Source of the DNA: an uncultured Muribaculaceae bacterium
GTDB lineage: Bacteria > Bacteroidota > Bacteroidia > Bacteroidales > Muribaculaceae
DNA length: 10,443 bases
Direction of reading: 5' to 3'
Assembly: GCA_910578365.1 (NCBI GenBank)
Contig: CAJTRC010000083.1
Coordinates: 1-10,443 of the forward strand
Under the pieces are notes generated by a model. That model made no database searches. It had not been told where the DNA came from and saw only the letters and a program-made list of their open reading frames with translations. The position numbers and the translations under genes are program-made. Position 1 is the stretch's first letter. Every line of letters starts with the position of its first letter. Positions 1 through 7,166 of this stretch are shown here, in pieces.

Positions 1-40
1 AGTTCTTATCCCGAACTCGCGTAGATAAGACAAAATAAAA

Positions 41-103
41 TTGACCCCGTCGGCCAGAACGTTTTCAGGGGTCAATTCAAAATATTTTCAGGGGTCAATT
101 CAA
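41..103. repeat. Two 19-bp direct repeats with inverted partner, IS-end-like
   Basis: The unit TTTTCAGGGGTCAATTCAA occurs twice, at 62-80 and 85-103. The core GGGGTCAAT has an inverted copy ATTGACCCC at 41-49, and a third partial copy (AGGGGTCAT) lies at 114-122. Multiple short terminal repeats containing GGGGTCA are typical of IS21-family ends in Bacteroidetes. No istA or istB sequence is visible in the window, so the IS21 assignment is an inference and the element itself would lie to the left. Confidence 0.5.
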
Positions 104-218
104 CCTTGGTCTAAGGGGTCATCCGAGCCTGGGTTTTCCACTCTACAAGGAATCGGACATCCTTAAAATATTGGAAGATTCCTACAAGCGGTGCAAGGAA
201 GATATGCGGTGGGTGTGA
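45..218 (+). other. Possible 3' tail of a plus-strand gene
   Basis: A plus-strand frame stays open from about 45 to a TGA at 216-218. It has no ATG near its 5' end. From about 129 it reads as a charged, helix-like segment (PLYKESDILKILEDSYKRCK) ending in RWV. The 5' half runs through the direct repeats, so the segment may be the disrupted end of a mobile-element gene. I do not recognise it; it may equally be chance. Confidence 0.2.
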
Positions 219-226
219 CATGACAA

Positions 227-269
227 AACGGAGAAACGGCCCGTTCATAGGGACATGCGTTTCTCCGTT
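227..269 (-). terminator. 12-bp perfect inverted repeat after the integrase genes
   Basis: AACGGAGAAACG (227-238) and CGTTTCTCCGTT (258-269) are perfect inverted copies separated by 19 bp, which themselves contain a CCC/GGG pair. The structure begins 9 bp beyond the stop codon of the minus-strand integrase gene, and on that strand the right arm is followed by TTTTG. This fits an intrinsic terminator. A recombinase-binding site cannot be excluded given its position. Confidence 0.55.
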
Positions 270-277
270 CTTGATTT

Positions 278-1585
278 TCAGATAGCGCGGGGTGTCCTTT
301 TTCTGCCTTTCCGAGCGATGAAATCCTCCTCGCAAAGTTCAGTCGTGCCGCTGAAACCGCTTGCTTTCAAAGCCTTCATGTCCTCGTCCACTTTCTTGTC
401 CGTCACCTGCGCGTAAAGTTGCGTTGTAGAAATCGACATGTGTCCCATCATGCGGCTAACCGTCTCTATCGGGACTCCGAGTGAGAGTGTGACATGGGTT
501 CCGAAATTATGCCGGGCCTGGTGGAAGGTCAAATCGAAACCGTACACCTTTCCCAGTTCCCGCGTCAGCAGGATAAAATAGCCGCGGCGGTAAACATTGA
601 ACACATTATCCCCTTGTCGCTGGTTCCGGTATTTTTCAATGATTCGTAAGGGAATATCCAACAGGCGGACGGATGAAAGCGTGTCTGTCTTTTGACGGCG
701 TATGTGAATCCACCATGCGCCGTCTTCGGACTGTGTGATGTCACTTGTCTTCAACCTTTTCAAGTCCGCGTAAGCCAGTCCGGTAAAGGTCGAAAACAGG
801 AACATGTCCCTCACGAATTGCAGTTGAGGTTTCTCCACGGGAGTCTCCATAAGTTTCTTGAGGTCTTCCAGCTTCATGTGGCGGCTCTTCCGTCGTGGCA
901 ACGCAGGGTGGAGACGGCAGTACGGGTCACGGCGGAGCGTTCCCTGGCTGACTGCCAGTTTGGTCATCTTTTTCAGGCGGTACAGATGCTCATGCACGGT
1001 CTTGGGCATCATATGGCAGTTCTTGCAAAGGAACAGTTCAAAATCATCATAGAAATTCTTGTCGAGGCTACGCAGCGTGACATCTTCCACGCCTTTCTTA
1101 TCCTTGATGAAAGCGGAAAGGTGCTTGTACGATCTCAAGTAAGAATCAAGCGTTTCCTTGATGCGGTCCAATCCGACCCGCTTGCTGAAATCCTCGTTAT
1201 GTTCCCTGAACAGGGCCAGCAAGGTAAGCGGTTTCTGGCCGACACCCATGACAGCGTTCTTTACCAGTTCTGCTGTAATGAAGCCGAGATTATGTTTGAT
1301 TGTGTTGTAATGTCCGGTAATCTCTTCCGTCAATTCATCTATGGCACGGTTCACCGTCACGGCATTCGCACTGCGTCCGTTGGCACGGCCTTTTTCCGGA
1401 TTCCAGATGTCGGGATTGACGGATACCTTCGTGCCAATCTGTTCCCATTCGGCATCAATGCTCACCTTGCACAATAACTGGCACGTTCCGTCCTTGCGCA
1501 TTTTGGTACGGTTGATATAAAACAATATCGCGAACGTGCTGCGATGCTTGATGGTATTGTCTGTATGTTCTGATTTCTTTTTCAT
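278..1585 (-). CDS. Tyrosine recombinase/integrase (Bacteroidetes mobile-element type)
   Basis: A 435-residue site-specific recombinase that would cut and rejoin DNA at att or inversion sites. An N-terminal arm-binding domain starts near residue 16 (STFAILFYINRTK), a SAM-like core-binding domain spans about 120-215, and the catalytic domain about 235-400. Catalytic residues visible are K299, H355 and R358 (HQAR), H382 (GH) and nucleophile Y391. The first catalytic Arg, usually TGLR, is Ala271 (TGLAYAD). CTnDOT integrase also lacks this Arg, so this need not mean inactivation. The gene follows the other recombinase by 22 bp and probably shares its transcript. The C-terminus is basic (KGRKRTPR). 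Family assignment is firm; the element it moves is unknown. Confidence 0.93.
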   Translation of the reverse strand: MKKKSEHTDNTIKHRSTFAILFYINRTKMRKDGTCQLLCKVSIDAEWEQIGTKVSVNPDIWNPEKGRANGRSANAVTVNRAIDELTEEITGHYNTIKHNLGFITAELVKNAVMGVGQKPLTLLALFREHNEDFSKRVGLDRIKETLDSYLRSYKHLSAFIKDKKGVEDVTLRSLDKNFYDDFELFLCKNCHMMPKTVHEHLYRLKKMTKLAVSQGTLRRDPYCRLHPALPRRKSRHMKLEDLKKLMETPVEKPQLQFVRDMFLFSTFTGLAYADLKRLKTSDITQSEDGAWWIHIRRQKTDTLSSVRLLDIPLRIIEKYRNQRQGDNVFNVYRRGYFILLTRELGKVYGFDLTFHQARHNFGTHVTLSLGVPIETVSRMMGHMSISTTQLYAQVTDKKVDEDMKALKASGFSGTTELCEEDFIARKGRKRTPRAI

Positions 1586-1607
1586 GTCGTTGGCTTTTTA
1601 TCGTTTG

Positions 1608-2831
1608 TCAAATAACCACGGAGAAATGTTCCGCTATCCTCTCATTCAGCACACGGGTGTCGGCATTTATCTTGTCATCAGTCACTTTGGCGTAGATTTG
1701 GGTCGTCTCAATCCGGGCGTGTCCCAACATCTTGCTGACCGTTTCAAGTGGAACCCCATGTCCGAGCGTGATTTCGGTCGCATAGGTATGGCGACCGGCA
1801 TGAAAAACCAGCGGACAGTCTATGTCACAGAGTTTTGCGATACGTTTTAAGTTAAGGTTCATCGTGCTGTTGGAATACATGGGTAGCAGTTTCCCGTCCG
1901 GCGCTGTGTCCCTGTATTTCTCCATGATATGTAACGGCAGGTCTAGCAGGGGGATTTCAAACTCGACTCCGGTTTTCCGGCGCGAGCTTCTGATCCACCA
2001 TGTGCCGTCATCGGCAAGTGACAGATGCTCTTTCGACAGAAGCCGCATATCACTGTACGGGATGCCGGTGTAGCATGAGAAGAGGAACAAATCCCGTGTG
2101 AGATAAAGGTTCGGTCTGTGAAGAGGCATGGTCATAAGCCGTTGCAGTTCCTCGGATGTGAGATACCTCCGTTTCTGTTTCGGGCGTACGGGTTCATAGC
2201 CGGTAAACGGGTAGGTGGTGATGATGCCGTCCGCTACGGCTTCACCAACGATGATTTTCAACTGCACGGTCAGGTTGATAATCGTTCCCGGAGAGAGGCG
2301 ACAATCCGTCCGAAGGTGCGAATCGTAATCCAGTATGAAGGAGAGGGTCAATGCCGAAAACGGGATATCCGACAAGTTGTACTTTTCCCGCATGAACCTT
2401 TCCACATGGTTGTAGGCGTTCCGATAGCTTCTCAAACTGCCTTCGGTCCGGTTTACACCCACGCGCTTCGCGAAGTTCTCAATAAACGTGCGGAAGTAGC
2501 TCAATAACGTTGTCTGTTCACCGGCCATACCCAGCAGCAGACTTTTGACATCATCCGCAGTCACACTGTCACGAACAGCTGACAGTTCAGCATAGATTCC
2601 CAATGCCATCGCACGGATTTCATCCAGCCGGTTGTTGATTTCCTTCGCCTTCACACTTTTGCCTGAAGTACGCCCCGAACTCCATATTGCCTGCGGCACA
2701 CGGAGTTTCACGCTGAAAGCCGCTTCAGAATACTTGCCGATGTTCAGCCTTGCCATTACAGGACACATACCATCGGCATCCGCCTCGCTCTTTTTGAGGT
2801 AGAACGACACCTTTACATTCGCTTGTTCCAT
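1608..2831 (-). CDS. Tyrosine recombinase/integrase, first of a tandem pair
   Basis: A 407-residue recombinase with the same architecture as its downstream neighbour: arm-binding domain at about 5-90, SAM-like domain at about 108-205, catalytic domain at about 222-395. Catalytic residues are K286 (RRKTG), H344 and R347 (HAGR), H371 (GH) and Y380. The Arg I position reads TGIPYSD, with Pro258 replacing Arg, as in CTnDOT-like enzymes. The proteins are clearly diverged from each other, so this is not a recent duplication. The ATG at 2831 lies about 19 bp downstream of a TAATTTTG promoter box. Tandem recombinases are known in Bacteroidetes conjugative/mobilizable elements and in DNA-inversion loci; which applies here cannot be told. 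Confidence 0.93.
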   Translation of the reverse strand: MEQANVKVSFYLKKSEADADGMCPVMARLNIGKYSEAAFSVKLRVPQAIWSSGRTSGKSVKAKEINNRLDEIRAMALGIYAELSAVRDSVTADDVKSLLLGMAGEQTTLLSYFRTFIENFAKRVGVNRTEGSLRSYRNAYNHVERFMREKYNLSDIPFSALTLSFILDYDSHLRTDCRLSPGTIINLTVQLKIIVGEAVADGIITTYPFTGYEPVRPKQKRRYLTSEELQRLMTMPLHRPNLYLTRDLFLFSCYTGIPYSDMRLLSKEHLSLADDGTWWIRSSRRKTGVEFEIPLLDLPLHIMEKYRDTAPDGKLLPMYSNSTMNLNLKRIAKLCDIDCPLVFHAGRHTYATEITLGHGVPLETVSKMLGHARIETTQIYAKVTDDKINADTRVLNERIAEHFSVVI

Positions 2832-2849
2832 AACCTTTTACTTTGTTTG

Positions 2850-2857
2850 CAAAATTA
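2850..2857 (-). promoter_or_regulatory. Bacteroidetes -7 box for the integrase pair
   Basis: On the minus strand the sequence TAATTTTG matches the Bacteroidetes -7 consensus TAnnTTTG, 18-19 bp before the ATG at 2831. No well-spaced TTTG (-33) element is seen. The transcript leader would be short, around a dozen bases. Confidence 0.5.
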
Positions 2858-2964
2858 CCGGATATCGAGCAAATGAACGGCATGACGAATATAGCGGAAT
2901 ATGGAAAGAAGCTCCATGCGTAACATCCAGAACCTATATTTTCTCCCTTTAGCGAAAAAAGTAT

Positions 2965-2972
2965 TAACTTTG
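2965..2972 (+). promoter_or_regulatory. Bacteroidetes -7 box (TAACTTTG)
   Basis: TAACTTTG on the plus strand matches TAnnTTTG and lies 12 bp before the ATG of a 25-codon ORF. No strong -33 element is seen at the expected distance. Confidence 0.4.
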
Positions 2973-2984
2973 TACTCGCAAAAT

Positions 2985-3062
2985 ATGAGTAAAACAGCGT
3001 TCTTTACGGTGATGTCAGAGGATAATACAAAGACCTTTTTCCAATATTGTTTTCGACCTTGA
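2985..3062 (+). CDS. 25-residue ORF, leader peptide or truncated gene
   Basis: ATG at 2985 to TGA at 3060-3062 encodes 25 residues beginning MSKTAFFTVMSEDN and ending CFRP. It sits just behind a good -7 box. The sequence reads like the N-terminus of a protein, with several Phe and an acidic patch, and stops abruptly. It may be the 5' end of a gene cut by insertion of the integrase element, a leader peptide, or noise. Not recognised. Confidence 0.25.
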   Translation: MSKTAFFTVMSEDNTKTFFQYCFRP

Positions 3063-3219
3063 ACAGGCAACGGATAAGTAGCAATTTATTTTCCTAACTC
3101 CTCCAAAACGGGGCAAAACCATATAATGGACGAATATAGGTAAAACCTACATATCTCCCTTTTATTCCAATAGTTTGCATTATTCCTGCGAAATCCATCC
3201 GTATGTGAGCGAGTTTGTG

Positions 3220-3227
3220 TATCTTTG
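3220..3227 (+). promoter_or_regulatory. Bacteroidetes -7 box for the 3286-3819 gene
   Basis: TATCTTTG matches TAnnTTTG on the plus strand. Transcription would start near 3233, giving a leader of roughly 50 bases before the ATG at 3286. Confidence 0.5.
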
Positions 3228-3285
3228 TATTCCGATACAGATAATTGTGCCGGAATACTTTTTGAAATAGCCCTAAATATCGAAT

Positions 3286-3819
3286 ATGGAATTTGAAGAG
3301 ATGCTTGCAAAAGACCTGCACCGGTATCTGGTGTCGCAGGGATGTGTCGACAATGTGATGCCTGAATGTCAGGACCTTGATAATCTGTGGCCGAGTGTGG
3401 CCGAGGCTTATCTGCCGGATGGAGTCCGCGAGTTTGCCGATTATCCGCTGACCTCGCTGGGTTGGATTATGTTCACCGGCATGGCTCTGGCAAAGATGTG
3501 GGATACCGACTGGACTACCCATTCGCTGCGCAGCGGAAGCGATATATATATCATGCTGAGACAGCAGCGCGGCTTCGACGCCCTCGACGATTATGTGCTG
3601 GAAGAAGTGCTGAGTCTGAACAGCGAGAAAAGCCGGGCCGTGGCTACAGTAGTAGGCGAGTGCGCAGCACGCTCGCTGAGCGCGCTGCAGCACTCACATT
3701 TCGAGGCCGGAACCAAGGAGGCCACCGAGGCGTATATTGCGGCTCTGCATGCGCTTTACCGCTGCGGCATAGCCATGGGCCTTAATCTGCTGGGCTACCA
3801 CATGACAGCTATCGGGTAG
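3286..3819 (+). CDS. Conserved Bacteroidales protein of unknown function
   Basis: A 177-residue, probably cytosolic protein with no signal peptide and no membrane segment. The composition is mostly helix-forming. Conspicuous segments are an LWPSVAEAYLPDG motif near residues 35-47, a stretch around 56-75 (SLGWIMFTGMALAKMWDTDW), and a C-terminal half rich in Ala and Leu (CAARSL; TEAYIAALHALY) ending in GYHMTAIG. It resembles, from memory, an uncharacterised family of about 180 residues common in Bacteroidales; I know no function. It is the only sizeable plus-strand gene here. A promoter box precedes it by about 60 bp. It converges with the GH43 relic, and the two stop codons overlap by 11 bp. 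Confidence 0.8.
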   Translation: MEFEEMLAKDLHRYLVSQGCVDNVMPECQDLDNLWPSVAEAYLPDGVREFADYPLTSLGWIMFTGMALAKMWDTDWTTHSLRSGSDIYIMLRQQRGFDALDDYVLEEVLSLNSEKSRAVATVVGECAARSLSALQHSHFEAGTKEATEAYIAALHALYRCGIAMGLNLLGYHMTAIG

Positions 3820-4793
3820 TGCGCTTCCGTATTACAGGCACAGGAGCTTTATGCGAGGGCTGGCCGTTTCTGACCATTGGCCAGCCCTCGCTGTCCCATT
3901 CTATACGGTCGAGGTACACTTTGCGGCCTGCCTCAGGTTCTTTGGCGTCGAAGCCGTGGTAGAGCATCCAGTGGTGGCCGGCATCGTCGGTCACGAAGTT
4001 GGCGTTGTGGCCGGGGCCAATCACGTCCTGGTTGCGTTCGAGCATCAGCGAGAAGCCGTTGTCCAGAGCAGCGCGGCCTTCTTTGTCGACGTAAGGGCCG
4101 AGCAGTTGCCCGGAGCGTGCCATCACAACATGATATGTGCTGTGCTCGCCTTCGCAGCATGAACCGGACGAGCCTATGAGATAGTAATAGCCGTTGTGCT
4201 TGTAGATATTGGTGCCTTCGGTCAGTGTGCCGGTTATTTTTACCGGGGTTGCACCGGCTTTGACCGACAGGGCGTCGTCGGACAGTTCTATGGCGTAGAT
4301 GCCGCGGAAACTGCCCCAGAACAGGTAGTGCCTGCCGTTCTCGCCAAATTATATGGGGTCGATGCTGTTCTGAACGCCTACTTCGTTGCTTATAAACAGC
4401 TTGCCGAAGTCGGTGAAGGGGCATGCCGGAGAGTCGGACACTGCCGCGCCAATGCCGCATTCCCATTCGCCGCCCCAGCGCGACTTACTGTAGTAGAGTA
4501 CATAGCGGCCATTGATATACTGTATGTCAGGTGCCCAGATATTGCCGTCGGGTACCATCTGAGGGCGTGTTTCGTCGGTGAAAGCGGTGCCGACAAGTTC
4601 CCAGTCGACCAGATTGTGCGATTTGAATATGGGCAGGTTGGGTATGTTTTCGGTTGCATAAAGATAATAGTCGCCGTCGGCGGCACGCAGCACGGTGGGG
4701 TCGGGGGCTTATTACCGAATTTGAATAATATTTCTGTGCTCCGGCGCATAAGGCGCCGGCAAAGGCGAGTGCGGATAATATGGTTCTAAGCAT
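3809..4793 (-). pseudogene. GH43 glycosidase (arabinanase-like), frameshifted and with an in-frame stop
   Basis: This was a secreted glycoside hydrolase family 43 enzyme, acting on arabinan- or xylan-type plant polysaccharide. The ATG at 4793 starts a clear signal peptide (MLRTILSALAFAGALCAGA, then Q). The mature part opens YYSNSVIS, then the frame shifts at a run of five C (minus strand) near 4706-4710. In the new frame follow PDPTV (catalytic base Asp), WAPDIQYING (pKa-modulating Asp), then an in-frame TAA at 4349-4351 where a Tyr-like codon is expected, then FGENGRHYLFWGSFRG, LTEGTNIYKHNGYYYL (acid Glu) and GPGHNANF. The span is 985 bp, one base more than 328 codons, which fits a single inserted base. 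All three catalytic residues survive, so decay is recent or the lesions are sequence errors. Confidence 0.85.
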
Positions 4794-4812
4794 GGGTTAC
4801 TGATATTTGGTA

Positions 4813-4820
4813 CAAAATTA
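4813..4820 (-). promoter_or_regulatory. -7 box for the GH43 relic
   Basis: TAATTTTG on the minus strand, 19 bp before the GH43 ATG, matches TAnnTTTG and is identical to the box in front of the integrases at about the same distance. It directly abuts the hairpin at 4821-4855, so termination of the upstream operon and GH43 initiation share sequence. Confidence 0.5.
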
Positions 4821-4855
4821 GGACTATTCCTGCGCATACAGTACAGGAATAGTCC
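4821..4855 (-). terminator. Perfect 12-bp hairpin after the acyltransferase gene
   Basis: GGACTATTCCTG (4821-4832) and CAGGAATAGTCC (4844-4855) pair perfectly around an 11-base loop. The hairpin starts 21 bp beyond the acyltransferase stop and on the minus strand is followed by TAATTTTG, a moderately U-rich tail. It fits an intrinsic terminator for the ROK-acyltransferase unit. Confidence 0.65.
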
Positions 4856-4876
4856 CATATAAAAGAAAGTTATGTA

Positions 4877-6010
4877 TCAGGCGACACTTACTGCAGCTGA
4901 TTTGGAGGCGGGAGTGCCGGCTGTGCCGATTACCCACTTTCCGCCGGGCAACCACGATATTACCAGACAGCTGAGCCAGCAGCTGAGGAAGGTGCATACG
5001 GCTATGGCCGGTATGGCTGCGACCGATGGCAGCTCAGCGGTGCCTTTGAGTACCGAAGTCCACATTCCCAGCCAGAATATGTGCATCAGATACATGCCGT
5101 AGCTGAGGTCGGACAGCTGAAGTATTACGCGGGGTGTGCGTGCCTTATGTATGCAGGTGAACAGCAGGAAGGCGCCGGCGGTGAGCATAAGGCAGTTGAT
5201 GGTGCAGAACGACCAGCCTATTTCAAGCACCGGAGTTTCGTGCAGCACTCCGGGCACGGCCTGCACATAGAACGACAGGATGGTCCATGCGGCGCCCGCG
5301 GCGGTCAGAGCCGAGCCGACTGCCAGACGCTTGCCGGTACTCCAGTCGAGATGCACACGTATGTAGTGGGCCAGAACCAGGTAGCCCAGATAGCCGCTGA
5401 AATACCACAGAAGGTGGTAGCCGTTCCAGAAGCACTGGCCCCACAGTTCGCCGAACCAGCGGTTGAGATAGGGCATACAGGTGGAGATGGCGAACAGCCA
5501 GATGAATATGCGCTCTTCCTTGGCCGATACACGGGCAAGCCAGGGCGAAATCATGGGTATGAACAGGTACAGGCCTATAAGCGGATACATAAACCATAAG
5601 TGGCCGGCCAGGGTGGGGAAGTTGAGCAGCAGGCGCGACAGGTCGTATGCCGATGTTTCGCTGTCAATCTGGCCCCACAGCAAGGGCAGTGTGCTGTAGA
5701 GAACCATGAACAGCAGGAATGGCGGCAGTATGCGCATGGCCCTGCGGCGGTAGAATTCAACAGCGCTCTGGCCTTCTTTCATGGGGGCGAGCAGAAATGC
5801 CGACACTATCATGAACAAAGGTACCGACATGCGCGAAAAGCCGTCGTACACCGACACCCACAGGCGGTCGGACTCGTTGAGCAGCAGCGACTGCGGGCCT
5901 GCCATATCGGTCGAGCCGGGAGCTCCGTAGAAGTTCTCGGCGGCATGTACCAGCATTACCAGAAAGCAGGCGAACACTCTAACAAAGTCGAGAAATACTA
6001 TGCGTTTCAT
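4877..6010 (-). CDS. Acyltransferase 3 family membrane protein
   Basis: A 377-residue polytopic inner-membrane protein of the acyltransferase 3 family (PF01757, OafA/WecH-like), which moves acetyl or other acyl groups onto sugars of envelope polysaccharide. Evidence: the N-terminal LDFVRVFACFLVMLVHAAE segment with the conserved His22, the RRRAMRILPPF loop at 88-98, GHLWFMYPLIGLYLFIP at 136-152, a late SYGMYLMHIF segment (303-312), and roughly ten hydrophobic helices. The C-terminal 20 residues are polar and Ala/Ser-rich. The ATG overlaps the ROK stop by four bases (ATGA), which suggests translational coupling. The acceptor substrate cannot be told from sequence; cyclic-glucan or lipopolysaccharide modification are only analogies. 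Confidence 0.9.
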   Translation of the reverse strand: MKRIVFLDFVRVFACFLVMLVHAAENFYGAPGSTDMAGPQSLLLNESDRLWVSVYDGFSRMSVPLFMIVSAFLLAPMKEGQSAVEFYRRRAMRILPPFLLFMVLYSTLPLLWGQIDSETSAYDLSRLLLNFPTLAGHLWFMYPLIGLYLFIPMISPWLARVSAKEERIFIWLFAISTCMPYLNRWFGELWGQCFWNGYHLLWYFSGYLGYLVLAHYIRVHLDWSTGKRLAVGSALTAAGAAWTILSFYVQAVPGVLHETPVLEIGWSFCTINCLMLTAGAFLLFTCIHKARTPRVILQLSDLSYGMYLMHIFWLGMWTSVLKGTAELPSVAAIPAIAVCTFLSCWLSCLVISWLPGGKWVIGTAGTPASKSAAVSVA

Positions 6011-7122
6011 GCATTGCCGGGGTTAAGCTCGTTGATTTTAGTAAGAGCGAATGCGTATGCGCCTGTGGATATGGCTTTGCTTGCGCCGAGTTTGGAGAAT
6101 GTTACGCCTATGCGCTTCATGTCGTCGTACTCCACGGTGAGGTTTGTGCCGCGTATGGTCAGACTCTTGCGGTTGCCTTTGGCAAAGCGTTCGAAGTCGT
6201 CCGGGTCGTCGAGATTCATCACCTCCATCTGCACGCGGTTCACGGAGTCACCGCCCAGAGTCTGGAGCGACGAGCGCAGTTCCTTCAGCAGCGAGGGCAG
6301 AATCAGATGTCGGGCAGCTGTAATGCCTCCGCCTATCACAATTATGCCGTCGACGAGCTGTGCGGCGATTGCCATGGCGTCGCCGGCGGTTTCGCCGAAC
6401 TCGGCGAATGCCCTGCGGGCTGCCTCGACATTACCTTCGAGTCTGCCGTCGGCTATGTTGCATATATCCTTGGGCTCGAGCTTGCGGTCGTATTCATCCG
6501 AAGCCTCGGCGTAGACACGCTTTACAGCGCGCACCGACACGCCTTCTTCGGTTATCACGCCGCTTTTGGTCTTGTGGGGCAGGCAGAAGGTTTCCACACA
6601 CGAGTTGTCGCCGCGGTTGAGCTGTCCGTTCACCACCATACCCACACCGAATCCGGTGCCGAAGGTATAGCCCAGCAGGTTGTTGAAGCGTTTGCTGCTG
6701 CCGGCCTCGGCCAGGCGGCTGTTGATCTCGGGCAGGGCGCCGCAGAGGGCTTCGCCGTAGGCAAACAGGTCGCCGTCGTTGTTGATATATACGGGCAGAC
6801 CGAATTCATGCTCCAGGAAGGGGCCCAGAGCCACGCCGTTGCGAAACGACGGGAAGTTGGGCAGATAGCCTCCGATGATTCCGTGGGGATAGTCGGCCGG
6901 GCCGGGGAATGCGAAACTTATGGCCACCGGTTTTTCGTCGAGCGAGTCGATTATCTGCCGGAAGCCATTTACCATTGTGTCGAGGCAGAGATCCAGGTCG
7001 TGGGCGTTGGATGGCATTGTCAGTGGCTCGGTTATGAATTCACAGCCGCGCATTGCGCCAAACACCAGATTGGTGCCTCCGGCATCGAGAGTGATTACTA
7101 TTCGGTTATCGTGCTTAAACAT
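6007..7122 (-). CDS. ROK-family sugar kinase-like protein
   Basis: A 371-residue protein of the ROK family (sugar kinases and related repressors). It starts with the phosphate-binding motif TLDAGGTN (11-18), has IDSLDEKPVAISFAFPGP (58-75), the catalytic-Asp motif NNDGD (114-118, Asp116), GTGFGVGMVVNG (155-166) and a second phosphate motif IVIGGGI (261-267). There is no helix-turn-helix N-terminus, so kinase rather than repressor is favoured. The usual zinc site CxCGxxGCxE is absent; its place holds DNSCVETFCLPHKTKSG. It is also longer than typical ROK glucokinases (about 300-320), with an extra C-terminal part (about 290-345). It leads an operon with the acyltransferase. The sugar substrate is unknown. 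Confidence 0.88.
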   Translation of the reverse strand: MFKHDNRIVITLDAGGTNLVFGAMRGCEFITEPLTMPSNAHDLDLCLDTMVNGFRQIIDSLDEKPVAISFAFPGPADYPHGIIGGYLPNFPSFRNGVALGPFLEHEFGLPVYINNDGDLFAYGEALCGALPEINSRLAEAGSSKRFNNLLGYTFGTGFGVGMVVNGQLNRGDNSCVETFCLPHKTKSGVITEEGVSVRAVKRVYAEASDEYDRKLEPKDICNIADGRLEGNVEAARRAFAEFGETAGDAMAIAAQLVDGIIVIGGGITAARHLILPSLLKELRSSLQTLGGDSVNRVQMEVMNLDDPDDFERFAKGNRKSLTIRGTNLTVEYDDMKRIGVTFSKLGASKAISTGAYAFALTKINELNPGNA

Positions 7123-7158
7123 TATATAGAGCTTATTTGATAATAAAAGTTATTTTCG

Positions 7159-7166
7159 CAAAGATA
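7159..7166 (-). promoter_or_regulatory. -7 box for the ROK-acyltransferase operon
   Basis: TATCTTTG on the minus strand matches TAnnTTTG and lies 36 bp before the ATG at 7122. The leader would be about 30 bases and AT-rich, with no Shine-Dalgarno sequence, as usual in Bacteroidetes. No good -33 element is seen. Confidence 0.55.

Larger units (their letters stand above)
2858..3285. other. AT-rich intergenic region between integrases and core
   Basis: About 430 bp separates divergent transcription units and is AT-richer than the core to its right. It contains two plus-strand TAnnTTTG boxes (2965-2972 and 3220-3227), a 25-codon ORF, and a small palindrome TAGGT-AAA-ACCTA at 3137-3149. The motif CGAATATA occurs at 2886-2893 and 3131-3138. 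The boundary between mobile element and chromosome probably lies here, but no tRNA gene or convincing att duplication is visible. Confidence 0.4.

Noticed and set aside
62..103. CRISPR-like direct repeats
   Set aside because: Only two full 19-bp copies with a 4-bp gap, no regular spacers and no cas genes.
692..1477. Long plus-strand frame opposite the first integrase gene (261 codons)
   Set aside because: It is antisense to a clear tyrosine recombinase and shows no recognisable domain; its length follows from the base composition of the real gene.
2858..3285. tRNA or att-site duplication at the integrase border
   Set aside because: No cloverleaf or tRNA 3' end is visible, and no repeat longer than about 8 bp pairs this region with the rest of the window.
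3094..3693. Minus-strand frame opposite the 3286-3819 gene (199 codons)
   Set aside because: Its product is His/Arg/Gln-rich without family features, while the plus-strand frame has a promoter box and a protein-like composition.
3286..7122. A complete polysaccharide utilisation locus
   Set aside because: No SusC/SusD pair, no sensor or regulator gene is present; only a single broken GH43 and an unrelated kinase-acyltransferase unit.
6307..7140. Plus-strand frame of 277 codons opposite the ROK gene
   Set aside because: A mirror of the ROK coding sequence, rich in Val/Ala/His from complementary codons; no motif.
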